Shown here piece after piece: positions 52,203-60,582 of a stretch of DNA of 64,000 bases. Each line of letters begins with the position of its first letter. Positions within the stretch are counted from its first letter, which is position 1. Origin of the DNA: Alistipes sp. (lineage in GTDB: Bacteria > Bacteroidota > Bacteroidia > Bacteroidales > Rikenellaceae); contig JAGBTQ010000003.1 of NCBI GenBank assembly GCA_017631275.1, positions 186,001 to 250,000 of the forward strand, in the 5' to 3' direction. The position numbers were made by a program, and so were the translations under genes. A model generated the notes under the pieces. The model was not told the origin of the DNA. It made no database searches and was given only the letters and a program-made list of their open reading frames with translations.

Positions 52203-54236
52203 ATGAAAGCCGTGAATAATACCCTGCCAATAGTTGCTGCCGACGAGTGGTTGAAGCCTGTTGAAGGCGAGATTAATCGTCGTTATGCCATGTATGTCAG
52301 ACGATTAGAGCAGATCGAGAAGTCTGCGGACTCGATTGTTGACTATGCTAATGGTCATCGCTACTTTGGCTGGCAGCGTGACGAGGCTATGAAGGGTTGG
52401 TGGTTCAGGGAGTGGTTGCCCGAGGCTAAGGATGTCTATATCTTTGGTGATTTCAACCATTGGCAGCGCACCGAGCTACGCCTTCAGCGCAACAAGGAGG
52501 GTGTGTGGAGCATATTCCTGCCCGATGCAATGTATGACTACCGCCTCACCGATGGCTCACTCTACAAGATACATGTTCACGGACATAATGGCTGGCGCGA
52601 TCGTATTCCTGCCTATGCTAAGCGTGTTGTGCAGGACGAGGTGTCAAAAAACTATACCGCTCAGTTTGTTGTTGAGCGTCCCTACGACTGGAAGCACGAC
52701 GACTTCCGTGCCCCCAAGGTGGGCGAGTTGCTAATTTATGAGGCTCACGTCGGCATGGCGCAGGAGAAGGAGGGTGTGGGAACATATGTCGAGTTCCGCG
52801 ACGAGATCTTGCCACGTATCAAGGAGGCGGGATATAACGCCGTGCAGCTTATGGCTATCGCCGAGCACCCTTACTATGGCTCGTTTGGCTACCACGTGTC
52901 GAGCTTCTTTGCCCCATCATCACGCTTTGGTACGCCCGACGAGTTACGCTCGCTTATCGACCGAGCACACGAGCTTGGCATTGCCGTAATCATGGACTTG
53001 GTGCATGCCCACTATGTTAAGAACTTCGACGAGGGTATCAATGAGCTTGATGGCTCCGACCACCACTACTCAAAGGCGGGCGATGCGGGCTATCAGCAGT
53101 ATTGGGACTCAAAAATATTTGACTACGGTAAGCGCGAGGTCGAGCACTTCTTGCTCTCGAATGTGAAGTATTGGTTGGAGGAGTATCACTTCGATGGCTA
53201 CCGCTTCGATGGCGTGACGTCGATGTTGTATCACCACCGCGGATATGTCGACTTCGACTGTCGCGAGAGATTTTTTGACGAGGGCGTTGACCGTGATGCA
53301 ATAGTATATCTCACCCTTGCAAATAAGCTTATCCACGACTTCCGCTCCGATGCCATCAGCATCGCTGAGGATGTTAGCGGTATGCCTGGCTCATGCGTAA
53401 AGCCCGAGGAGGGAGGCATAGGCTTCGACTATCGCTTGGGTATGGCTATCCCCGACTACTGGATTAAGCTACTCAAGGAGCAGCAGGACGAGGATTGGAA
53501 CATCTGGGAGATGTGGTCGGTGATGACCAACCGTCTGCCCTCGGTGCGTACCGTAGCGTATGCCGAGAGCCACGACCAGGCGTTGGTGGGCGACAAGACT
53601 ATCGCTTTCCGCCTTATGGACAAGGAGATGTACTTCTCGATGGATCGTGCCTCGGAGAATCTGATGATTGACCGTGGCATGGCGCTCCACAAGATGATAC
53701 GTCTGATGACTATCACCACAGGAGGTGAGGCATATCTTAACTTTATGGGTAACGAGTTTGGCCACCCCGAGTGGATCGACTTCCCACGTGCTGGCAACGA
53801 GTGGTCGTATAAGCATGCACGTCGTCAGTGGTCGCTCGCTGAGAATGGCTTCTTGCGCTATTCGTTCCTTGCCGAGTTCGACAAGGCTATGGTTGACATG
53901 GTGCGTAAGTATGGCGTGCTGGGCGATGGCTACCCTTATAACCACATGATGGACGAGACAAACAAGACCATGGTCTATTCGCACCGCGGTTTGTTGTTTG
54001 TGCTTAACTGGCACCCTACAGCCTCAATACCCGACTATGAGCTATGTGTGCCCTGGGCAGGAAAGTACACCATCTTGTTCTCTTCTGACGAGGCACGCTT
54101 TGGTGGCCACGACCGTGCCGATGTCAGCTCGGAGCACTTCACCACAACCCATGTGCGTGAAGATGGCACGGAGTACTACACGATAAACATCTACAACACC
54201 TCGCGCACAGCCTTTGTGCTTAAGTGGGAGGAGTAA
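52203..54236 (+). CDS. glgB: 1,4-alpha-glucan branching enzyme
   Basis: 677 residues from the ATG at 52203. GH13 enzyme: N-terminal CBM48 (FGDFNHWQRTELRLQRN), then YEAHVGMAQ, AHYVKN, the nucleophile Asp in FDGYRFDGVTSMLYH, the acid Glu in SIAEDVSGMPG, and YAESHDQALVGDKT. The size and eukaryote-like sequence (YEAHVGM, MLYHHRG) place it with the second class of Bacteroidota branching enzymes. Makes alpha-1,6 branches in glycogen. It is followed by three envelope-type genes spaced 8-29 bp, likely one transcript, although no glycogen gene is among them. Confidence 0.95.
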   Translation: MKAVNNTLPIVAADEWLKPVEGEINRRYAMYVRRLEQIEKSADSIVDYANGHRYFGWQRDEAMKGWWFREWLPEAKDVYIFGDFNHWQRTELRLQRNKEGVWSIFLPDAMYDYRLTDGSLYKIHVHGHNGWRDRIPAYAKRVVQDEVSKNYTAQFVVERPYDWKHDDFRAPKVGELLIYEAHVGMAQEKEGVGTYVEFRDEILPRIKEAGYNAVQLMAIAEHPYYGSFGYHVSSFFAPSSRFGTPDELRSLIDRAHELGIAVIMDLVHAHYVKNFDEGINELDGSDHHYSKAGDAGYQQYWDSKIFDYGKREVEHFLLSNVKYWLEEYHFDGYRFDGVTSMLYHHRGYVDFDCRERFFDEGVDRDAIVYLTLANKLIHDFRSDAISIAEDVSGMPGSCVKPEEGGIGFDYRLGMAIPDYWIKLLKEQQDEDWNIWEMWSVMTNRLPSVRTVAYAESHDQALVGDKTIAFRLMDKEMYFSMDRASENLMIDRGMALHKMIRLMTITTGGEAYLNFMGNEFGHPEWIDFPRAGNEWSYKHARRQWSLAENGFLRYSFLAEFDKAMVDMVRKYGVLGDGYPYNHMMDETNKTMVYSHRGLLFVLNWHPTASIPDYELCVPWAGKYTILFSSDEARFGGHDRADVSSEHFTTTHVREDGTEYYTINIYNTSRTAFVLKWEE

Positions 54237-54260
54237 GTTATAACAGAAATTTAGATAAAT

Positions 54261-55277
54261 ATGGGAGTTATTAAATGTTCGCAGTGTGGCAGAATTGTCC
54301 CCGACACGCTTGAGGCATGCCCTAAGTGTGGCTCTCCAATTGTTGTCGCAGCCCCAAACGAGGCGAACATATCAGCAGATGCAACTAAGACACCACAGCA
54401 TACCCCCACAGAGGAGGTAAAGCCTAAGCACAGCTCAACAAAGCGTACTGTTGTGCTTCTTATCTCTGCAATCTTTGCCGTGGCGCTTATTGCGGGTGGT
54501 GCATTCATCATTATTGGTGGCTCAAACTCTGATGCCGATACTGAGGCTCATGGCTATGCTCCATGGGGCGACCTTAGTGCATACTACAACCTCGACGCTA
54601 TTGTTGAGGAGGAGGACTTTAGCCACTTTAATACCTATGAGCTAACCCATGACCGCCTTGCTCTTACGCGTGAGCATGTGGCTGAGGGTGAGTACTCAGC
54701 CGTTGTTCTTGGCACGGGTGTCTGGGTGCGCAGCTATCCGCAGCTCAAGAACCGCACCAAGCGTTGCCAGGTGCAGACTGGCGATAACCTGCTTGTAACT
54801 CGCTCGGCAGGCTACTCCGATGGTAGCTACTGGAGCTATGCTTCGGTGCTTACGGGCAGACGTGCTGGCAAGGAGGGATACATCTCCAACGATTACATCA
54901 TCGAGCAGGATAAGTTCGATGTGTTGCAGCGCTACATCTTCTCGGGCGGCTCAAATATGAACGTAGTGACCCCTGCTAAGTATCTCAATGCTATTGCTAC
55001 GGTGCTCGTCAAGCTCAATGTGCATAAGCGTTTCCCCAACCTCCAGGTTTCGATACTCGATACTGCGGTGATGGGTCAAAATATGATTGTGACCTACAAG
55101 GTTCACGACCTTAATGTTGTTAAAAACAGCACGTTGCTGGTATTTGTACAGTTCTTTGGCAACAACAACGACTATATTGTTCTGGGTGTTGTGCCAGGCA
55201 CAAGTGTAAACCACATCGCACAGAATGTAAATGGCTCATACGACATATACTACGTGAAACAAAACATAATACAATAA
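54261..55277 (+). CDS. Zinc-ribbon, membrane-anchored protein with SH3-like ectodomain
   Basis: 338 residues. An N-terminal zinc ribbon with C6, C9, C20, C23 (KCSQCGR, CPKCGS), a linker, one membrane helix at 63-87 (VVLLISAIFAVALIAGGAF), then an ectodomain. Residues 140-210 look like a bacterial SH3 domain (AVVLGTGVWVRSYP, GKEGYISNDYI); the C-terminal 120 residues (VLQRYIFSGGSNMNV, NDYIVLGVVPGTSVNH) are unassigned. The next gene encodes the same ectodomain on a lipoprotein. Topology and function are inferred. Confidence 0.72.
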   Translation: MGVIKCSQCGRIVPDTLEACPKCGSPIVVAAPNEANISADATKTPQHTPTEEVKPKHSSTKRTVVLLISAIFAVALIAGGAFIIIGGSNSDADTEAHGYAPWGDLSAYYNLDAIVEEEDFSHFNTYELTHDRLALTREHVAEGEYSAVVLGTGVWVRSYPQLKNRTKRCQVQTGDNLLVTRSAGYSDGSYWSYASVLTGRRAGKEGYISNDYIIEQDKFDVLQRYIFSGGSNMNVVTPAKYLNAIATVLVKLNVHKRFPNLQVSILDTAVMGQNMIVTYKVHDLNVVKNSTLLVFVQFFGNNNDYIVLGVVPGTSVNHIAQNVNGSYDIYYVKQNIIQ

Positions 55278-55284
55278 CACTACT

Positions 55285-56091
55285 ATGAAAACTAAACATC
55301 TATTTTTGATGGCAATCGTTGCTCTTGTAACATTGTCTTCATGCGGTGGTTCGGAGGATAAGGGCTCAGACTTGAGCTATGCTCCATGGACCGATCTAAG
55401 TATGCACTTCGATCTTTCGAAGGTTAAGAAGCTTGATGGTAGCAATATCCTTAGCTTCAACAGCTACGAGCTTACTAATTCTCGCCTTCCTATGAATAGC
55501 GACCGCCTAAATCAGGGTGAGTATAATGCCGTTATTCTTGGTACTGGCGTTTGGATGCGTAGCAAGCCTGTTGTTGCTGGCTCGACTAAGAGGGCGCAGC
55601 TCAACACAGGTCGCAGATTTGTTGTTACGCAGTATAACCTCTTTGCTAATGGTCGCTTCTGGCACTATGGCTTTGTGACCTATCCTGGCGAGGATGTCCT
55701 AGACTATGGCTATGTTTGCTCCGACTATGTTGTGGGCTACGAGCAGTATGAGGTGCTACAGAGATATGTCTTTAACAAGAGCTCTAACCTTAGCTATAGA
55801 ACCCCAAGTAAGATTTTGCATGCTGTGGCAGACGTGCTTCTTAAGCTTGATGCCGACAAGCGCATGGCAAACCTTAGTGTAGTTAAGCTCAACGAGTACC
55901 CATTTGGCATGCACACTATCGTGGCATATCAGATCCGCGACTATAGCCTACCAAACAATAATTGCATGTTGGCAATCGTTCAGTTCAACAATAGCAACAA
56001 TGACTTTGTCGTTCTTGGTGTTGTTCCTGGCAATGTTGTAAATCAGGTTCAGCCAAATGTAAATGGCTCATACGACGTTTACTTTTACTAA
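55285..56091 (+). CDS. Lipoprotein carrying the same SH3-like ectodomain
   Basis: 268 residues, lipobox LVTLSSC at Cys20. From residue 33 on it is homologous to the ectodomain of the preceding protein: YAPWTDLSMHFDLSK, YNAVILGTGVWMRSKP, YEVLQRYVFNKSSN, NDFVVLGVVPGNVVNQ and the final NVNGSYDVYFY match position by position. It lacks the zinc ribbon and helix. Eight bp separate the genes, so I infer a duplication that put one domain on two anchors. Confidence 0.75.
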   Translation: MKTKHLFLMAIVALVTLSSCGGSEDKGSDLSYAPWTDLSMHFDLSKVKKLDGSNILSFNSYELTNSRLPMNSDRLNQGEYNAVILGTGVWMRSKPVVAGSTKRAQLNTGRRFVVTQYNLFANGRFWHYGFVTYPGEDVLDYGYVCSDYVVGYEQYEVLQRYVFNKSSNLSYRTPSKILHAVADVLLKLDADKRMANLSVVKLNEYPFGMHTIVAYQIRDYSLPNNNCMLAIVQFNNSNNDFVVLGVVPGNVVNQVQPNVNGSYDVYFY

Positions 56092-56120
56092 TAGATTAAG
56101 TTTTAAACATTTATACAACT

Positions 56121-57326
56121 ATGAAGATTAAGTTTTTATTGATTTTGGCGCTCACAGCAACATTAGCTTTTGCGATGGTTGCATGTGGCACAACACAGAA
56201 GAAGAACCAGGACCAGCAGACCGACGAGATGGAGGAGCTCTGGGACGAGGAGTTTGATGGCGAGGATTTCGGTATCGAGGGCGAGGATGTTCTCGACGAG
56301 GAGTCTAGCGAAGTTAAGGGCGAGGTGGCTCTCAATGGCGACCCAAACAAGGCTGACCACATTGTTATCTCAAAGGAGTCTATGACTCTTAACCTCTACG
56401 ATAGCGATGGTGGTCTTATCTTCAGCTTCCCTGTAGCTGTTGGTAAGAACTATGGTAACAAGGAGAAGATTGGCGATATGAAGACTCCAGAGGGTGAGTT
56501 CTCAATCGTTCAGATTCAGGATGCTTCAGCTTGGACACACGACTTCAAAGATGGTAAGGGTGTTATTGCTGGTTGCTACGGTAACTGGTTTATCCGTCTT
56601 AAGACCCCTCCACACACAGGTATCGGTATCCACGGTACTCACGCACCAGAGTCAATTGGTACACGTGCTACCGAGGGTTGTATTCGTCTTAACAATGCTG
56701 ACCTCGACAAGCTTAAGCCACTCGTACGTGTAGGCATGAAGGTTACTATCGAGAGCTCTGTTAAGGATATGGAGGCTGATGGCCGCACTGAGGAGAATGG
56801 CTTGAACAAGACAACTGTTGCCGATGAGGACGATGCTGAGGGCGACATCTTCAAGGATCTCGAGAAGAACAAAGATGAGGTTGCAAGCGTTGATGCTGAT
56901 AAGATTGCTACATCTGACGATAACGCTGTTGATCACGTTATTGCTCAGGGCGAGAGCTTCGCAAGTTTGGCTAAGCAGTACAACACAACAGCTGATCGCA
57001 TCCAGAAGCTTAACCCAGATGTTAACCCTAACAAAATTCAGATTGGTCAGAAGATCCGCGTTAAGGGTAACAAGCCTCTTGTAAAGGAGGAGAAGAAGGC
57101 TGAGGCTAAGCCAGAGGCTAAGGCAGAGGAGAAGAAGGCAGAGGTTAAGGCTGAGGCTACACCAGCATCTTCAGGCGAGGCTGTTTACCACACTGTAGAG
57201 GCAGGCGAGACTATGGGTCACATCGCCTTCAAGTATGAGGGTGCAACTCAGAAGTCTATTGAGGCGCTCAATCCAGACATTGATCCTACTAAGTTGCAGA
57301 TTGGTCAGAAGATTCGCGTTAAGTAA
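56121..57326 (+). CDS. L,D-transpeptidase lipoprotein with two LysM domains
   Basis: 401 residues. Signal with lipobox MVAC (Cys22), an acidic linker, YkuD catalytic domain at about 78-212 with H171 and C187 in HGTHAPES...ATEGCIRL, then LysM 1 (271-315) and LysM 2 (355-401), joined by a Lys/Glu/Ala-rich linker. Makes 3-3 cross-links or attaches proteins to peptidoglycan; the LysM repeats bind glycan. Codons are noticeably more uniform (many GTT, CTT, GCT) than in neighbours, suggesting high expression. The stop codon overlaps element copy D. Confidence 0.9.
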   Translation: MKIKFLLILALTATLAFAMVACGTTQKKNQDQQTDEMEELWDEEFDGEDFGIEGEDVLDEESSEVKGEVALNGDPNKADHIVISKESMTLNLYDSDGGLIFSFPVAVGKNYGNKEKIGDMKTPEGEFSIVQIQDASAWTHDFKDGKGVIAGCYGNWFIRLKTPPHTGIGIHGTHAPESIGTRATEGCIRLNNADLDKLKPLVRVGMKVTIESSVKDMEADGRTEENGLNKTTVADEDDAEGDIFKDLEKNKDEVASVDADKIATSDDNAVDHVIAQGESFASLAKQYNTTADRIQKLNPDVNPNKIQIGQKIRVKGNKPLVKEEKKAEAKPEAKAEEKKAEVKAEATPASSGEAVYHTVEAGETMGHIAFKYEGATQKSIEALNPDIDPTKLQIGQKIRVK

Positions 57327-57452
57327 TTTCTTGTGATAAGGGGTCGATTGCGTCCCCTAGAAAAAATGCCACCAATGGGACGTACGTCTAGTACTACCCA
57401 TCGGTGGCATTTTTGCCGAGTGTAGCACTCGGCACCCTTCTGACAAGAAATT
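57325..57452 (+). repeat. Stop-codon-abutting structured element, copy D
   Basis: Same length and arms as copy A, with only three or four base differences. Two of them, in the first hairpin, turn the loop-closing bases from G/G to T. The TAA stop (57324-57326) again provides the first AA. Tip: GTAC-GTCT-A-GTAC. Confidence 0.85.
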
Positions 57453-57700
57453 AGTGCGCTAATTTAGGTGGTAGATTAAGGAGTTTAATGAATTTAAGGA
57501 GTTTAGTGATAGTATTTCCCTAAATCCCTTTTCTTCCCTATCCTCCCTATTTATCCTATCTATCCCATTCGTCCCATCTATCCCAAAAAATAAACCCCGT
57601 GCGAAGCACACCATACCTTTCCCCTTTCCCCTTTCCCCTTTCACCTCTCACCTTCCCCCCCCCTCTAATCCCTCGAAAAGTGCTGTTCGTCAACAAATTT
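57453..57700. repeat. Nonamer-periodic array and TTTCCCC/CACC repeats after copy D
   Basis: AGTGCGCTAATTTAGG, then twelve 9-bp units in phase from about 57477 to 57585 (TTAAGGAGT, TTAATGAAT, TTAAGGAGT ... TATCTATCC, CATTCGTCC, CATCTATCC), then CCCCGTGCGAAGCACACC (57595-57612) and CCCTTT/CACC repeats to about 57665. This is the same order as beside copy C, mirrored. No gene is seen between 57327 and 57838. Confidence 0.8.
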
Positions 57701-57755
57701 GTGCCGCTCGGCTCAAACATTGCTCAATAGTTATGGTGGTCACAAAAAAAGTTTA

Positions 57756-57790
57756 TACCTTTGTATATCTACACGTGCGTGCGTACGTGT
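57756..57790 (+). promoter_or_regulatory. Promoter box and 5 prime leader hairpin
   Basis: TACCTTTG (57756-57763), then ACACGT-GCGTGCGT-ACGTGT (57771-57790), a hairpin of alternating purines and pyrimidines that would sit at the very start of the mRNA. The gene ATG follows at 57839. Confidence 0.5.
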
Positions 57791-57838
57791 GAGAGGTGCA
57801 TCGGAGAGTCAAACGACGAAACATTAAAACATATAGCA

Positions 57839-59872
57839 ATGAAGAATCTATGGAAAATGATGCTTGCTGTGCTCGTTATGTTGTGCGCAGTAGCATGTGA
57901 GGTAGGCATCGAGGAGCCTACACCCGAGCCAGGTCCTGGTACAGATGAGCCTACACCCGAGCCAGAGCCAACGCCTGGCGATGTTGAGCTCTCGTTCACA
58001 GCAACCATCGGCATGGGTGCTGACGAGACACGTACTGACGTGCAGTTTAACAACGGCACAGGCCTTTGGGACGCAGTGTGGTTGGGCAACGAGACCTTGG
58101 TAGTTAGCACCGAGGATTTGTCGTTCGAGTTTAAGAATAGCGCAGAGGCAAAGAGCAAGTTCACTTGCAACGCCGAGGGCGTAGAGAAGCTCGTGGGCTT
58201 GGACGTAAATATCGAGCTTAAGCACGCAGCAAAGGGCGCTATCGACTCTAAGGCAGGCAAGGCTGGTGGTAGCCTTAGCACTGTGGTTAAGGGCTTCGAT
58301 GATGGTGACGAGGTTGTGCTCGAGGCTGAGACTGCCTACTTGCGCTATAACTCTCCTTTCGATGTAACTATCTCTGCTTCAAAGGATATCTTTGTATATG
58401 AGGGTGCTGAGCACTCAAGTGTAGCACTTGCTAAGGGTGCTGACGTATGGGTGGCTGTGCTTCATGGCGAGGAGGCTGTGACGCTCACCTTCACCATCGG
58501 TGAGGAGGAGGTTCTTACTAAGGAGCTTGCTATCAACTCACACAAGGTGTACAACCTTGGCGAGATAAGCTCTTCTACTCAGCCTGCTCCAGAGCCCGAA
58601 CCAGAGCCAGAGCCAGAGCCAGAACCCGAACCAAATCCAGAGACTATTACTATATATCTTGCACCTGGCGTATGGAATGTTGATGGTGCATGGTTTGCTG
58701 TTCACGCTTGGGGCGAGGGCGACGTTGATGTTGTTATGGCTGACGCTGATGCCGACGGTATCTACGAGTGCGAGCTTCCTGCTACTGTTACAGGTCTGCT
58801 CTTCTGCCGCATGAACCCTGCTTACACTGAGTTTGCATGGAACAGCGATACTGAGCCCGACCACGTGTGGAATCAGACTACCGACCTTACTCTTGGAGTA
58901 GCTCCTGCTAACTGCTACTATATCACCGGCTGGGAGAGTGGCGAGTGGCGCGAGAAGGGCGATGCTCCTGAGCAGCCCGACCAGCCTGAGAACCCTGATC
59001 AGCCCGAGAATCCTACTCCTGGCGGCGTGTCGGAGTATGGTGTTGTTGGCTCATTCCAGGGTTGGGACGTAGCAGCGCCTGTTGCCATGTATTATGAGGG
59101 CGACTGGGTTGTGGCACGAGGCATCGAGCTATACAAGGACGATGAGATTAAGATCGTTAAGGGCACAACATGGGACGGAAGCTACGGCTTGGAGGCTGCT
59201 AAAGTCCTCGACGTAGATGTTGAGCATGCGCTTGTAAACGCTAATAGCCAGAATATTAAGATTGCTAAGAATGGTAAATTCGACATCTCGTTTAACCCTT
59301 CAACAATGCAGTTTAAGTATACTTGCGCAGAGGAGTATACCAACCTTATGGTTAACATCACTATCGACAACAAGGCGGGCTGGAACCCACTATATATCAC
59401 CTTGAAGCAGGGCGATAATGTGATTGCTGATAAGGCAGATGTTGCCAATGGTATGTATCAGCTTAGCGGCGACTATATCGGCTCGACACTCACCTACCAG
59501 TTCTTCACCGATGGCAAGCAGACCGAGGAGGCTAAGGTTACCATCTCGAAGAGCGGTGCTGCACTCGTTATCGAGGAGAATGTTATCAAGCTCACCTTTA
59601 AGCTCGACACCGACAACTCTAAGCAGTGGTGGGGCGAGACTGCCAAGATCCACGTGTGGAACACAGGCACATCGTTCGACACATCATGGCCTGGCAACGA
59701 GCTTGTCTACGATGGCAACTACACATGGCATATCGTCGTGCCTTCAGAGCTTGTTGGCAAGACTATCAACTACCTTATCCACAATGGCAATGGCTGGCAG
59801 TCTAAGGACTCAACCATAACCATTAGTGCAAACGGTAATACTGTTACTGGTAGCTCGATTGGCATCAACTAA
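57839..59872 (+). CDS. Surface lipoprotein: fimbrillin-like domain plus starch-binding-like modules
   Basis: 677 residues from the ATG at 57839; the longer frame would start inside the promoter hairpin. Lipobox CAVAC (Cys20), a Pro/Glu linker, residues 50-255 fimbrillin-like (LSFTATIGMGADETRTDV, KVYNLGEIS), a PEPEPEPE linker near 265-285, a module with ITIYLAPGVWNVDG and LLFCRMNPAY (285-390), another linker, a SusE/F-like module (VVGSFQGWDVAAPVAMYY), and a C-terminal CBM26-like module (KIHVWNTGTSFDTSWPG). Probably binds alpha-glucan at the outer membrane. Neighbouring amylase or SusCD genes are absent, so the target is inferred. Confidence 0.75.
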   Translation: MKNLWKMMLAVLVMLCAVACEVGIEEPTPEPGPGTDEPTPEPEPTPGDVELSFTATIGMGADETRTDVQFNNGTGLWDAVWLGNETLVVSTEDLSFEFKNSAEAKSKFTCNAEGVEKLVGLDVNIELKHAAKGAIDSKAGKAGGSLSTVVKGFDDGDEVVLEAETAYLRYNSPFDVTISASKDIFVYEGAEHSSVALAKGADVWVAVLHGEEAVTLTFTIGEEEVLTKELAINSHKVYNLGEISSSTQPAPEPEPEPEPEPEPEPNPETITIYLAPGVWNVDGAWFAVHAWGEGDVDVVMADADADGIYECELPATVTGLLFCRMNPAYTEFAWNSDTEPDHVWNQTTDLTLGVAPANCYYITGWESGEWREKGDAPEQPDQPENPDQPENPTPGGVSEYGVVGSFQGWDVAAPVAMYYEGDWVVARGIELYKDDEIKIVKGTTWDGSYGLEAAKVLDVDVEHALVNANSQNIKIAKNGKFDISFNPSTMQFKYTCAEEYTNLMVNITIDNKAGWNPLYITLKQGDNVIADKADVANGMYQLSGDYIGSTLTYQFFTDGKQTEEAKVTISKSGAALVIEENVIKLTFKLDTDNSKQWWGETAKIHVWNTGTSFDTSWPGNELVYDGNYTWHIVVPSELVGKTINYLIHNGNGWQSKDSTITISANGNTVTGSSIGIN

Positions 59873-59896
59873 AAGTCGTCTAACAAGGCTACGCAA

Positions 59897-59929
59897 AATG
59901 CGACTCCGCTTGGAGTCGCATTTTTTTTT
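59897..59929 (+). terminator. Rho-independent terminator
   Basis: Perfect 11-bp stem (59897-59907 with 59912-59922), loop GCTT, then a run of nine T. Ends the surface lipoprotein transcript. Confidence 0.9.
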
Positions 59930-59940
59930 GTTCGGGGACG

Positions 59941-60140
59941 ATGGGATAGATGGGATAGATGGGATAGATGGGATAGATGGGATAGATGGGATAGATGGGA
60001 ATCTTTCCTAATTCTTATCAAGCGAAGCGTTACCCATCACGCGCACCGCTCCCATCACTCCCATCAAGCTTTAGCGCCCCCATTTGTCCCATCAAGCTTT
60101 AGCGCCCCCATTCTCCCCATCAACCTTTACCCCCCCCAAT
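59941..60140. repeat. Exact nonamer tandem array plus dispersed CATCAAGCGTTAGCGC-type repeat
   Basis: ATGGGATAG is repeated 6.7 times without error (59941-60000), followed by ATCTTTCCTAATTCTTATC and units of CCCATCAAGCTTTAGCGC type to about 60130. Similar blocks occur at 62238-62330 and 62991-63150. The rest of the 538-bp gap (60140-60329) shows no gene. Confidence 0.85.
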
Positions 60141-60329
60141 AAAATTTCTCTTTCTTCCAATTTTTGTCAATTTCTCGCATTTACCCTCTCCGGTGCAGAA
60201 ACGGGCATATCGCTCTGTTTTATGATTTTGGTGTTGCGCCTTGTCGGGGCAAATGTTCAATTCGTCGCTTAAATAGCTCGTTTCGTCACAATTTATAGTT
60301 TTTTGTGGTGCTATATAAATATTATTTCG

Positions 60330-60363
60330 TACTTTTGTATGTTGTGTACGTGCGCGCGTACAC
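60330..60363 (+). promoter_or_regulatory. Promoter box and 5 prime leader hairpin
   Basis: TACTTTTG (60330-60337), with TTG 24 bp upstream. Then GTGTACG-TGCGCG-CGTACAC (60344-60363), a perfect 7-bp stem at the predicted 5 prime end. It drives the 45-residue ORF and the lipoprotein that follows. Confidence 0.55.
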
Positions 60364-60410
60364 CTTTATAAAGCAGAAAATTCAACAAAATTAATTTTTA
60401 ATATCTAACT

Positions 60411-60548
60411 ATGAAAAGCTTAAACAACTTTGTGGAGCAGACACTCCGCTACGAGGCCCCCGCAGTTGAGGTCGTAGAAATCAGCGTTGAGCGTGGTTTC
60501 GAAATGTCTATCGACGGTACTTACGAAGAGGAGGATGTTATCTGGTAG
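60411..60548 (+). CDS. 45-residue acidic small protein upstream of a surface lipoprotein
   Basis: ATG at 60411, stop TAG at 60546-60548. The product begins MKSLNNFVEQTLRYEAPAVE, continues VVEISVERGFEMSIDG and ends TYEEEDVIW. There is no signal peptide; the C-terminus is strongly acidic and ends in Trp. It is the first ORF after a promoter, and its stop is 34 bp before the lipoprotein ATG, so both should be on one mRNA. The YEAPAVEVVEISVE and EEEDVIW segments look like the short peptides often seen near Bacteroidales surface protein genes, but I cannot name the family. Coding is supported by its position and codon pattern only. Confidence 0.65.
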   Translation: MKSLNNFVEQTLRYEAPAVEVVEISVERGFEMSIDGTYEEEDVIW

Positions 60549-60582
60549 TCCAATGTTTAACCAAAAAAAAGAGCAAAAGAAA

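Noticed and set aside
59941-60000. CRISPR array
   Set aside because: The 9-bp units are contiguous with no spacers, and no cas genes are present.
60084-60272. 62-codon frame between the two surface lipoproteins
   Set aside because: Mostly repeat-derived sequence, no promoter, composition not protein-like.
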